From: Astragalus membranaceus
Lineage: Eukaryota > Streptophyta > Magnoliopsida > Fabales > Fabaceae
DNA length: 64,000 bases
Direction of reading: 5' to 3'
Assembly: GCA_039519185.1 (NCBI GenBank)
Contig: CM076849.1
Span: 109,435,806 to 109,499,805, forward strand
Each line of letters starts with the position of its first letter. Position 1 is the stretch's first letter. This document shows, piece after piece, positions 1 to 10,145 of this stretch. Under the pieces are notes generated by a model. The model saw only the letters and a program-made list of their open reading frames with translations. It did no database searches and had not been told where the DNA came from. A program made the position numbers and the translations under genes.

Positions 1-1140
1 GTAACACCCTAAATGATTTAATTAAGTAATTGATTAAATTATTTAAAGTGTTGCGCTAATTTTGATTAAATTATAATATAGCATTTTATTTAATTGAAGG
101 GGATGGCATTGGAAATACCGGAACTGCAAGTAATGGCCCAAGAAGCCCAAGCCCATTGGCTTAGGCGCTCCTTAGGCGCTGGGGGTCTAGGTTTCGCCTC
201 AGTTGTGCCAAAAGAGAGAAAGAAATCGAAGGAGAGGAGAAGAGAAAGAAAAGGGCGATCTCAAGCTAAGGAGTTAGGGTTTCGTTCATCTTGATTCTAG
301 GTAAGAGTTCCTAGTCCTTTCTTATTCGATTTTCCTTCTCTTTCAAGTGTTTAAGTTTTCGATTTCCTAACCCTTACTCTTGTTGATCCTTCGTGATGGT
401 CCAAGAGAGAGAGAGGGAGGGCGCGATCGTGAGAGAGGGAAGAAGAAGAGAAGATTCTTTGTTGCGGTGGTTTGTCAGTGTTTCGGTGGAAAGAGCTCTA
501 TTTTCGGCATAATCAAGGTAAGGGGAGTCTCACTCTATAATAGAGAGTATAATAGGTTGTATGTAGATCATAGGGTCTTATTTGATGTTATTTGATAATT
601 GTTTGATTGTTTGGATTGGTTGAAATTGATGAATTGTATGATGAAATCGATTTCCTATGCTAAGGTTAGGATTTCATACCTTGATTTTGTGTCTTGTTGT
701 GTTCTTAATGTATAAGTGTGAAATTGAAGTTGTTGGTATGAGCATAACATGTTTTGTAATTGTTGTTGTGATTTGATTTGGAAAAGAAATTGGGAATTTG
801 ATGTTTAGTGAGTGTTGGGACGCATGGGGCGCCAAGTGCCTAGGGAAATGGCGCCCTGTGTACTGTAGCAGTGGGCCTTGTGTTGTGTTGTGTATGTTGT
901 TTGCTGCCTGGGCGCCAAGTTGCTGGGAAAATGGCGCACTGGGCACTGTTCTGGTTGCTGGGTGCGTGTGTGGTCTGTGCAGGGCGCCAATGTGGCTGCC
1001 CTGTGGCGCCTGGGGTGGCGCCAAGGTGCTGCCTGTGTCTAGACAAGGCGCACAAAGGGTGTTTTTGGGTAAAACTCAATTTTCTAAACATATTTCCCCG
1101 AGCCAAATTTTGTATTCACGTGACCAAATTATATTTTAAA

Positions 1141-1950
1141 CATTTTGGCTAAAGAATTTTCAGTTGTTCACGCACCGTTTTGAAATTGTCCTAGAGGGCG
1201 TTGTTTTGACTATGTTTGTGGCACCTAGGAGTGAGCTGTGAGTTCTAAGCACAATTTTCTGTGCCATTTTTGGTATTCACCTGCCCAAACTATATTTTAA
1301 ACATTTTGGCTAAAGAATTTTCCGTTGTTCACGCACCGTTTTGAAATTGTCCTCGAGGGCGTTGTTTTGACTATGTTTGTGGCACCTAGGAGTGAGCTGT
1401 GAGTTCTAAGCACAATTTTCTGTGCCATTTTTGGTATTCACCTGCCCAAACTATATTTTAAACATTTTGGCTAAAGAATTTTCAGTTGTTCACGCACCGT
1501 TTTGAAATTGTCCTAGAGGGCGTTGTTTTGACTATGTTTGTGGCACCTAGGAGTGAGCTGTGAGTTCTAAGCACAATTTTCTGTGCCATTTTTGGTATTC
1601 ACCTGCCCAAATTGTATTTTAAACATTTTGGCTAAAGAATTTCCAGTTTTGCACGCGTTGTTTTGAAATGGTCCTATTGGGCATAGTTTTAGCTTGTGTA
1701 GTGGGGCTTTGCGTGCAAATCAATTTCTAAGCATATTTTCCCGAGCCAAATTTTGTATTCACCTGCCCAAATTGTATTTTAAGCACTGTGGCTAAGGTAT
1801 TTTCAGTTTTGCACGCGTTGTTTTGAAATGGTCCTATTGGGCATAGTTTTAGCTTGTGTAAAGGGGGCTTTGCGTGCAAATCAATTTCTAAGCATATTTT
1901 CCCGACCCAAATTTTGTATTCACGTGACCAAATTCCATTTTGAACATTTT
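1141..1950 (+). repeat. Tandem repeat of about 161 bp inside an LTR
   Basis: The phrase CATTTTGGCTAAAGAATTT begins at 1141, 1302, 1463 and 1624, giving a period of 161 bp. The first three units are almost identical. The later units (from about 1624 and 1784, period near 160) diverge and share GTTTTGCACGCGTTGTTTTG instead. The repeat lies wholly inside the LTR. Confidence 0.85.
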
Positions 1951-2360
1951 GGCTAGAGCAGTTTTAATTTTCCAGGTGGCCTACTCTGTTGTGCGCGTGC
2001 GTGTTTGTGTTGGGCGCCAAGTGTGGCCGCCCAGGGCGCCCAGTGGTGCGCCCGTGCAGTGTGTGCGTGTGCTGGGCGCCTGGTGCTGCCTCGAGTCCAA
2101 GTGTGTGCTATTTTGGTTCCTAGGTGACAGATTGGTCCCTAAGTGCTAGTTTGGTCCTAAGTGGTGTTTTAGGTCCTTGTGAGAGGTTCTAGTCCTATGG
2201 TTGAGTTTAGTCCTAGAGACGGGATTGAGATGAGATAATAAATGAGTTGATTGATGATGAGGCCATGGGGGCTGTAACTAAGATTAATAAAGAGGTGATA
2301 TATGATGTATGGACTGTGTCGTTAAGAATTGTGATTGTGATCTTTGTCATGGAGTCTCAT

Positions 2361-2482
2361 GCATACATAAGGCTGAGGTCTGAGTTTATATTGTGATGAT
2401 AAGGCTGCGGTCTGAGCTCTATATTGTGATGATAAGGCTGCGGTCTGAGTTTGATATTATGATGATTAGGCTGCGGTCTGGG
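2361..2482 (+). repeat. Tandem repeat of about 33 bp inside an LTR
   Basis: GGCTG followed by a GGTCTG core recurs at 2371, 2403, 2436 and 2469, with ATTGTGATGAT-like linkers. It sits between the GC-rich part and the acceptor-like site near 2660, the position where the other chromovirus LTRs carry hairpin repeats. Confidence 0.75.
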
Positions 2483-3056
2483 AAAATGGTACCACATGCA
2501 TAACTGTATTGCATACATTCTCATGACAAGCATGTGAGTTGTTGGTTGTATGAACTATGCTACTGTGTGACTGTATGAGTGTGATACTATGATAAAATAT
2601 ACTTCTTATTATAGTCTTTATTATGTGGTTTGAGACTCACCCTTCTGTTGTTGTTTACCACAGGTAGCCCTGAGTGAAGGCTTACTCCCTTCATTCCCGA
2701 GTCGGTCTGCTCTGATACGTGACACCTAGGGGGTGGGCTTAGGATTCTAGTGTGATTCCTTTTGCTGTTGAACTATATATGTGTTGATTTAATGATTTTG
2801 ATGAGGCTGTTGTTCGACACTTTTGAGATTATGGTATTTTCCGCTGTGTCACATTCATTTTCTAGTGCGTGGATTTTATTGATGAATTCTTGAGTATTCC
2901 ATCCCATTTAAGGGTGTTGCGTATTATAAAGATGGAATGAAAGCTTATGCTGATTTTGTCATCGTTAGATTAAAGTTGTGTGTAGCATTCCATTGAAATG
3001 AAATTTTGAAACTCTGATATTTATGATAAATAGCCGGGTAGAAATGGGGTGTTACA

Positions 3057-3835
3057 TCTGTCTCCCAGAATTCGACTGCATCTGTTTCCCAGAATTCGAC
3101 TGCATCTGTCAGAATTCGACTGCATCTGTCTTCCAGATTTCGACTGCTTCTGTCTCAGCAGGTCAGAATTCGACAGCATCTGTCTCCCAAAATTCGACTA
3201 CATCTGTCTCCCAGAATTCGACTGCATCTGTCAGAATTCGACTGCATCTGTCTTCCAGATTTCGACTGCTTCTGTCTCAGCAGGTCAGAATTTGACAACA
3301 TCTGTCTCCCAGAATTCGACTGCATCTGTCTCCCAGAATTCGACTGCATCTGTCTCCCAGATTCGACAGCACAACGCAAACTGGCGCAGAACTGGCGCAG
3401 GACAGGGCACCATGGGAGCCAAGGGCGCCAAAATGCAGTCAAAATTGGCTGCGGCCACTTGTTGGTGACTATCTTTGACTATTTTGCCCCTCCACTCAAG
3501 TGCTATGCCCACTTGCTCATGTGCTTTGTCCACTTGAGGATGGCTTTTTGATGACTACCTTGGCCAACTTGATTTGCCACTTTTTCCTCTTTTGGACCAT
3601 TTTGCCCCTCATATTTTCCTATAAATAGAGGCTTGATCCTCACTTGTAACCAAGCTTAAATTTTGTGAGAAAAATCCATGAAAAGGTTTCCTCTAAGATT
3701 CATGACTTCACTTTAATTTCTCGCTTTTTACTTTCTCGCTTTTTACTTTCTCGCCCTTTTATTTTCCAAGTCATTTACTTTCCTTGCTATTTACTTTCTT
3801 GCCCTTTTATTTTCCAAGTCATTTACTTTCCTTGC
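3057..3835 (+). mobile_element. Inverted fragment of an F-type (Athila) LTR
   Basis: This segment is the reverse complement of much of the F LTR at about 7900-8630. It holds the 24-bp minisatellite (3057-3365), GGCGCC sequence, a promoter region and part of the 48-bp repeat region. It abuts, head to head at 3835/3836, the partial F LTR in the opposite orientation. Neither true LTR end is present. It may be a remnant of a second F-family element or an inversion; the sequence alone does not decide. Confidence 0.7.
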
Positions 3836-3901
3836 CAATTTTGACTGCATTCTGGCGCCCTTGGCGCCCATGGTGCCCTGTCCTGCGCCAGTTCAGCGCC
3901 A
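3388..3901. repeat. Fold-back inverted repeat of F-type LTR sequence
   Basis: Positions 3388-3452 are nearly the exact reverse complement of 3836-3901, with a spacer of about 380 bp. The minisatellites outside the arms (3057-3365 and 3905-4345) are also complementary in register, so the palindrome extends well beyond the core arms. Confidence 0.8.
3620..3627 (+). promoter_or_regulatory. TATA box of the inverted F-type LTR
   Basis: TATAAATA at 3620-3627 in the sense direction of the LTR, followed by AGAGGCTTGATCCTC. The same sequence occurs in reverse at 8221-8228 in the complete F LTR, which supports its reading as the core promoter of this family. Confidence 0.65.
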
Positions 3902-4470
3902 GTTTGTGTTGCTGTCGAATTCTGAAAGACAGATGCTGTCGAATTCTGGGAGACAGATGCAGTCGAATTCTGACAGATGCAGTTGAATTCTGGGAGACAG
4001 ATGCTGTCGAATTCTAACCTGCTGAGACAGATGCTGTCAAATTCTAACCTGCTGAGACAGAAGCAGTCGAAATCTGGAAGACAGATGCAGTCGAATTCTG
4101 ACAGATGCAGTCGAATTCTGACAGATGCAGTCGAATTCTGGGAGACAGATGCTGTCGAATTCTAACCTGCTGAGACAGAAGCAGTCGAAATCTGGAAGAC
4201 AGATGCAGTCGAATTCTGACCTGCTGAGACAGAAGTAGTTGAAATCTGGAAGACAGATGCAGTCAAATTCTGACAGATGCAGTCGAATTCTGGGAGATAG
4301 ATCCTGTCGAATTCTAACCTGCTGAGACATAAGCAGTCGAAATTGCTTCAAAATAAAACCTGAAGATAAAAAGTAAACATTTGCAGTAAAATAGATCAAA
4401 AATATAATTAAAATACTAAAAAGACTTAATAAAATAACTATTAAAAAGACTCTAAAAATAGACTTATCAA
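3836..4470 (-). mobile_element. Element F 3' LTR, truncated
   Basis: It matches 8436-8893 of the other F LTR in direct orientation and ends at the same CTTATCA terminus. The half starting TGATAGGC is missing and is replaced by the inverted fragment on its left. A purine tract of the element (reverse strand) lies immediately to the right, as expected next to a 3' LTR. Confidence 0.75.
3905..4345 (-). repeat. 24-bp GTCGAATTC minisatellite in the F 3' LTR
   Basis: Units of about 24 bp built on CTGTCGAATTCTGGGAGACA, with variants ending CTAACCTGCTGAGACA. There are roughly 17 imperfect units, against about 10 in the other LTR of the element (8505-8765), so copy number has changed since insertion. 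Confidence 0.8.
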
Positions 4471-4861
4471 ACTCCCCTATGCTTGAACCTTTGCTTGTCC
4501 TCAAGCAAAAACAATGTAAACCTTTAGGCCAATTCTGAAGGAAAATTATTTTCATATCGAAACCTTAAGTGAACTGTGGGGCAATTCTAACACTTTGGTT
4601 TGAGAGCTACTATTTTGGGCTTCTTGTGGAATTGAGAGACAACTTTAAAGTATCAGTACTCTAGAGAGGATATTAATGTCATCATAGAACCGGTTCCCCA
4701 ATATTCTTAAGCTTGGGTCCTCCATTTACTAAGACCGAGTCTCAAAGGAGGGTCTTTATACGTTGGGTATTCAAGCATTTTTCTTTTCTTTTTGATTTGA
4801 TATGTTAACCATTTATTTTGACATTTAAAATGCACTAACTTTTGCACTTTTGAATTGGTTT

Positions 4862-4862
<1 letters not shown>

Positions 4863-4924
<62 letters not shown>
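4863..4924. repeat. TA dinucleotide microsatellite
   Basis: About 30 uninterrupted TA units within the F 3' non-coding region. Confidence 0.95.
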
Positions 4925-4927
<3 letters not shown>

Positions 4928-5058
4928 CTTTGCTTGATACCCCAACTCAGACGTTTTTCTCCAGTAACCGCGCATCTAGTAAATGTCACCAAGAGAACCA
5001 GGTTACTAGTTTCTTTTCAGTCCCTCTAATTGTATTAATAACTGAAAACAGTCTCAAT

Positions 5059-5084
5059 AGTGTGTGTGTGTGTGTGTGTGTGTG
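5059..5084. repeat. TG dinucleotide microsatellite
   Basis: About 13 TG units in the F 3' non-coding region. Confidence 0.9.
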
Positions 5085-5736
5085 AAAAAGCCCTAGAAGT
5101 AGAAATCGAACCATGATACAATTTTGTTGTTCCCAACCAGTCCACCTAGATGATTGCTAATGAAAAATTGAAAAATTATTTTTGTCCAGAAAAGGCTTAT
5201 CTAAAACATGCTTTAGGGTTCACAAAGTTTCGTCATAGAGGGAGCAGATACAACTCAAAGTAAAAAGATAAAAACTCAGCAAAGCAATAAAGACATACCC
5301 AAATAAAAGCAATAAAATACCCCCCCATGCTTGGACTAGGCATTGTCCTCAATGATTTTTCAAATAAAACAAAAGGGGTTAGGGGAGCTCACCTGGCTGT
5401 CTGGTTCAGGATACTCGGCCCTGAGGTATTTTATTTTTTAAATAAATCGAAAAATACATTAAGCCGTGGGTTGCCTCCCACGCAGCGCTTGTTTATGGTC
5501 ATTACCTTGACATTTTCCCTTTATAAAGTTATTCCTGGGTCCCATTGCTTGAAGCATAGAGACCAAGTGACATATGAAGAATGAAAGCATATTCCTAGAT
5601 CCCATGGTTTGTAAAATGGAAGTTGTGTAAGCAATAAGATCTTTTTTACAATTCCCCCCAGATCAAATGTTATTTTTTTCACAAAGGAAGATGAAAAGTA
5701 AGATAAAGGAGATGGTTTGTATGGTGGTGGGGGGAT

Positions 5737-7275
5737 TTATGGTTCTTCTCTTTCTTTTTCTGGTTCCTTCTCTTTTTCTTTCTCTTCTTGCTCACACGGT
5801 GAATTATGTTTTTCACTCACAATTTTTTCTTGGTTTGCTCTTGGTTCCTCTAATTGTTTTTCGCTTCTAAGGGTGACAACATATATTTGGCCATTTAGAT
5901 TTTGTTCAGGCTGTCCGGGAAATAGCCCCGAAGATTTAGAGGATGAAGCCACCTGTGTTGCCACTTGAGTTATTTGATTTTCAAGCATCTCACTATGAGC
6001 TGCAATAGAGTCGATTTTTTATTCTAATTTGATAAGTGTGTCATTCAAATAACCAGTTTGATTTTTGAATTCTTCAATTTGTTTTGTTTGAGATGACACA
6101 AATTTTTCCATCAAAAATTCCAAGTTCGACTTTTGCGGGTTGTTTTGTGGGTTGTTAAAAACGCTTTGATTTTGAAAGACAGGAGGTGGTCTAGGTGCTG
6201 GATTGGGTGGAGGATTTTTATAAGAAAAATTTGGATGATTTCTCCACCCAGAATTATAAGTATTTGAAAACGGATCTTCTTTTTGAGCATAGTTTATATG
6301 CTCATTTCCAGTACTAGATGCCTCAAGCTGGCATTTAGCTCCAATATGGCCAACAACCCCACATAATTCACATGGTGGAGTAGTAGGAGAAAAAGTTTGT
6401 GAAACGGCACTTACATTTAATTTTTCAAATTTTTGAAAAAGTGCGTCCACTTTTGAGGCAAGATGATCAACAGCGGATATTTCATACTTACCTGGCTCTT
6501 TTGATAATGCTGGTTAATCTGCTATGGCTCGCTCACTTGCCCATTAACAATGGTTTTGAGCCGTATCTTCAATGAGTGCATAAGCTTCAGTAAAATTTTT
6601 GTTCATCAAAGCTCCACCTGCAGCTGCATCAACAGTCATTCTAGTTGCATATTGTAATCCATTATAAAAAGTGTGAACAACGAGCCATTTCTCTAGTCCA
6701 TGATGGGGGCATAGCCTTAACATTTCTTTGAAACGTTCCCAAGCATCATAAAGAGATTCCCCGTCGTTTTGAGAAAATCGAGTAATTTGATTTCTCATTT
6801 GAGCTGTCTTACTCGGGGGAAAGAATTTAGCAAGAAAAGCTTGTTTTAACTGGTCCCAGCTGGTAATGGATTCCGAAGGCAAAGAATGTAGCCATGCTCT
6901 TGCTCTATCCCTTAATGAAAAAGGGAAGAGTTTTAGTCTTATGGCATCCGGAGGTACCCCGTTTAATTTGAGAGTTCCACAGTATTCTAGAAAAATTGAA
7001 ATATGAAGATTTGGGTCCTCCGTGGGAGAACCAGAAAATTGGTTTTGTCGAACCATTAAAAGCAGAGATGTTTTGAGTTCAAAATTATTTGCTTCCACAT
7101 TCGGATGTACAATGGCAACCGATGGCTCTGCTGAAGGTGTTGCGTACTCTTTGAGAGCACGATTTTCATTAGCCGCCATTTGGTTATCGGGAATTTCTCT
7201 CCTCCTTCTATGTAAGAACCTTTCGATTTCGGGAATTTGTTGAACAGTTTCTCCGAAACTTCTGGTTCTTCGCAT
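5737..7275 (-). pseudogene. Athila-type gag of element F, three stop codons
   Basis: Gag forms the virus-like particle and binds element RNA. One reverse-strand frame runs from 7275 to about 5737 with only nonsense changes: stops at 6544-6546, near 6490, and at 6016-6018; no frameshift is needed. The capsid region includes WLHSLPSESITSWDQLKQAF and FYNGL motifs typical of Athila gag. A zinc knuckle, CELCGVVGHIGAKC (CX2CX4HX4C), lies near 6370. The C-terminal part contains TLRSEKQLEEP and is charged, then the frame ends with no protease, RT or integrase behind it. The primer-binding site is about 90 bp upstream. Because pol is absent, F could have moved only with help from another element. Confidence 0.8.
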
Positions 7276-7362
7276 TCGAGGGACAAGAGAAGAGAAAGTA
7301 AAAATAAAGAAAATAAAATTTCAGTCTAACCGATTTCGAAAAACTTAATTAATATCACTGCC

Positions 7363-7380
7363 TCCCCGGCAACGGCGCCA
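7363..7380 (-). other. Primer-binding site of element F
   Basis: On the reverse strand TGGCGCCGTTGCCGGGGA lies 6 nt inside the 5' LTR. This site is characteristic of Athila-type elements, which are primed by a tRNA 3' end (reported as tRNA-Asp). Confidence 0.85.
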
Positions 7381-7679
7381 AAAACTTGATAGGCCGCAAG
7401 TCCACGGTCTTATCGCGTAACAAAAGAGTTATCGATCCACAGGGAGAGCCTAAGTGATTACCAATTTAATTTTTCAAAGTTGATTAACTGAAAAGAAAGT
7501 GTTTTTAGAAAGAATGAATGTTTTAGTAAAGTCTACTCACTCATGATCATTGTAGACAAAAGAGGAGAAAAGAAAATAAGAGAAGAAAACATAAAGTTAA
7601 ATAGCGAGAAAATAAAAGAAAGCGGTAAAGTGCAAAATCATAAATAGCGGAATTGTAAATGACAAGAAAGTAAATTGCA

Positions 7680-8090
7680 AGTAATTTAAATGACTTGGAA
7701 AATAAAAGTGCAAGAAAGTAAATGACTTGGAAAATAAAGGTGCAAGAAATTAAATAGCAAGAAAAGTAAATGACTTGGAAAATAAAGGTGCAAGAAATTA
7801 AAGGAGCAAGAAAGTAAATGACTTGGAAAGTAAAGGTGCAAGAAATTAAATAGCAAGAAAAGTAAATGACTTGGAAAATAAAGGTGCAAGAAATTAAAGG
7901 AGCAAGAAAGTAAATGACTTGGAAAATAAAGGTGCAAGAAATTAAAGGGGCAAGAAAGTAAATGACTTGGAAAATAAAAGGGCAAGAAAGTAAATGACTT
8001 GGAAAATAAAGGTGCAAGAAATTAAAGGAGCAAGAAAGTAAATGACTTGGAAAATAAAAGGGCAAGAAAATAAATAGCAAGAATTTAAAG
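7680..8090 (-). repeat. 48-bp minisatellite downstream of the F promoter
   Basis: Units contain AAGTAAATGACTTGGAAAAT followed by AAAGGTGCAAGAAATTAAA, period about 48 bp and about eight imperfect units. The tract is almost free of C on the plus strand, which opens long meaningless frames. Confidence 0.85.
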
Positions 8091-8220
8091 GGCAAGAAAG
8101 TAAATAAACAAGAATCCAAAAAAGCATGAAGAGTAAATTGAAGTCATGAACCTTAGAGGAAACCTTGTCATTGATTTTCTAACAAAATTCAAGCTTGGTT
8201 ACAAGTGAGGATCAAGCCTC

Positions 8221-8228
8221 TATTTATA
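8221..8228 (-). promoter_or_regulatory. TATA box in the F 5' LTR
   Basis: TATAAATA on the reverse strand, with the same neighbourhood as the copy at 3620-3627. Confidence 0.65.
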
Positions 8229-8504
8229 GGAAAATATGAGGGGCAAAATGGTCCAAAAGAGGAAAAAGTGGCAAATCAAGTTGGCCAAGGTAGTCATCAA
8301 AAAGCCATCCTCAAGTGGACAAAGCACATGAGCAAGTGGGCATAGCACTTGAGTGGAGGGGCAAAATAGTCAAAAAGAAGTGAAAAAATCAAGTTGGCAA
8401 AGATAGCCACCAACAAGTGGCCGCAGCCAATTTTGACAGCATTTTGGCGCCCTTGGCGCCCATGGTGCCCTGTCCTGCGCCAGTTCTGCGCCAGTTTGTG
8501 TTGC

Positions 8505-8765
8505 TGTCGAATTCTGAAAGACAGATGCTGTCGAATTCTGGGAGACAGATGCAGTCGAATTCTGACAGATGCAGTTGAATTCTGGGAGACAGATGCTGTC
8601 GAATTCTAACCTGCTGAGACAGATGCTGTCGAAATCTGGAAGACAGATGCAGTTGAATTCTGACCTGCTGAGACAGAAGTAGTTGAAATCTGGAAGACAG
8701 ATGCAGTCGAATTCTGGGAGATAGATGCTGTCGAATTCTAACCTGCTGAGACATAAGCAGTCGAA
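8505..8765 (-). repeat. 24-bp minisatellite in the F 5' LTR
   Basis: About ten imperfect units on CTGTCGAATTCTGGGAGACA. Same family as the tract at 3905-4345 but shorter. Confidence 0.8.
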
Positions 8766-8893
8766 ATTGCTTCAAAATAAAACCTGAAGATAAAAAGTAA
8801 ACATTTGCAGTAAAATAGATCAAAAATATAATTAAAATACTAAAAAGACTTAATAAAATAACTATTAAAAAGACTCTAAAAATAGACTTATCA

Positions 8894-10093
8894 TCAGTAT
8901 TCCATACATCCTGGATCTACCAAGATGTATCGGGATATTAAGAAGATGTATTGGTGGGCTGGAATGAAGGTGGATATCGCAGAATTTGTGTCTCGATGCT
9001 TAACTTGTCAAAAGGTTAGGATCGAACACCAAAGGCTCGCAGGTTTGATACAGCCTTTGAACATTCCAGAATGGAACTAGGAGAGTATTACAATGGATTT
9101 TGTGATGGTACTACCTCGGTTCCGAACTGGCAATGACTCAATATGGGTAGTTGTGGATTGATTGACAAAGTCAGCTCACTTTGTTCCAGTCCGTTCCAAC
9201 TATTCAGTTTCCAGATTAGCAGAGGAGTATCTAACACACATAGTGAAACTGCATGTGATTCCAGTTAGTATTGTTTCTGACCGTGATCCAAAGTTTACTT
9301 CAAAATTTTGGAGAACTTTGAACGTGGCCTTGGGAACCAAAGTTTTCATGAGTACAGCTTATCGTCCACAGTCAGATGTTCAGACTGAGAGAACTATTCA
9401 TACCTTGGAGGACATGCTCCGAGCATGTGTGCTTGATAGTGATGGCAAATGGGAAGATCGTCTTCCGTTAGTGGAATTCTCCTACAACAACAGTTATCAT
9501 TCCAGCATTGGAATGGCTCCGTATGAGGCATTATACAGAAGGAAGTGTCGAACTCCGCTTTGTTGGTGGGATGTAGGTGAAGAAAGACTCATCAAATCAC
9601 AGAGAGAATGAAGGCAGCACAGAGTCACCAAAAGAGTTATGCTGACAAACGAAGAAGACCAGTAGAATTTGATGAAGGAGATCATGTTTTCCTCAAGGTT
9701 ACTCCTACTACAGGTATTGGTTGGGCACTACGAACTAAGAAACTCAATCCTAGATAGATTGGATCATTTCAGATCATAGAGAGGATTGGGTCAGTCGCTT
9801 ATCGTATTGCCTTGCCTCCAGCTTTGTCAAACCACCATGACGCTTTTCATGTATCTCAGCTACAGAAGTATGTACCGGATCCTAATCAACCGTTAAGTTT
9901 TGAGGAGGTTGATCTTCGACCCGATCTTACTTTTCAACCGCATCCGAGCCAAATTATAGAGCGTGGTGAAAAGACACTCCAAACAAGAACGATTCCAATT
10001 GTCAAGGTCGTTTGGGATGGATATTCACTTGAAGAAGCGACATGGGAACTCGAGGATGATATGCGGGCTCGCTATCCGTATCTCTTTCAATGA
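8894..10093 (+). pseudogene. Element G integrase and chromodomain-like end, broken
   Basis: This is the 3' third of a chromovirus pol. The sequence opens in the integrase zinc-binding region (TCCATACATCCTGGATCTAC encodes SIHPGS), with CLTCQ near 9000. The core carries ITMDF, a stretch from SAHFVPV to VSDRDPKF, and a degenerate RPQSDVQTERT that keeps the catalytic Glu. The C-terminal tail has FHVSQLQKYVPDP and VKVVWDGYSLEEATWE, ending at TGA 10091-10093. Damage includes stops near 9078, 9160 and 9755 and a deletion with frame change near 9590. The 5' half of G is not visible; it should lie left of F. Confidence 0.85.
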
Positions 10094-10145
10094 GGTAAGA
10101 CATGGCGAATTTTTGAGGACAAATTTTTTTCAAGATGGGGTGTAA

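Larger units (their letters stand above)
1..3056 (+). mobile_element. Chromovirus-type LTR, same family as element E
   Basis: The window opens one base inside a TGTAACACCC start (the first T lies outside), and the LTR ends GGGGTGTTACA at 3056. No primer-binding site follows: F-type LTR sequence begins at once, so this is a solo LTR or the 3' LTR of an element lying to the left. Plus orientation is inferred because the stretch around 2640-2740 (CACCC, pyrimidine tract, CAG, then a TCTGCTCTGATACGTG motif) matches the reverse complement of the E LTR near 60130-60240. GGCGCC-rich blocks lie at about 828-1022 and 2010-2090. Donor-like sites (GGTAAG) occur near 300 and 511. No coding frame was found. 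Confidence 0.8.
4471..5736 (-). other. Element F 3' non-coding region with two purine tracts
   Basis: No coding frame. On the reverse strand a TTGAGGACAA-type phrase leads into CATAGGGGAGTT next to the LTR (4471-4507). A second copy, TTGAGGACAATG leading into CATGGGGGGTATT, lies at 5318-5353. A reverse-strand GTGGGAGGCAACCCA motif near 5468-5482 is a hallmark I associate with the 3' part of Athila elements. No pol or env-like frame remains. The region also holds TA and TG microsatellites. Confidence 0.7.
7387..8893 (-). mobile_element. Element F 5' LTR, complete
   Basis: 1507 bp with termini TGATA and TATCA. Read on the minus strand it has a minisatellite in the U3 region, a TATA box at 8228-8221, then a second minisatellite toward the primer-binding site. 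The right flank (8894 on) is integrase coding sequence of element G, so F landed in G. Confidence 0.85.

Noticed and set aside
3023..4165. Several overlapping open frames with repeated NSTASV or RILGDRCS-like units
   Set aside because: They are translations of the 24-bp LTR minisatellite in different frames and strands.
3905..4345. CRISPR-like array of short repeats
   Set aside because: Units are contiguous imperfect 24-mers with no unique spacers, lie in an LTR, and the setting is a plant nuclear genome.
7547..8119. Long reverse-strand open frames rich in Phe, Leu and Ser
   Set aside because: They arise from the 48-bp minisatellite of the F LTR, which lacks stop codons in several frames; period and composition explain them.
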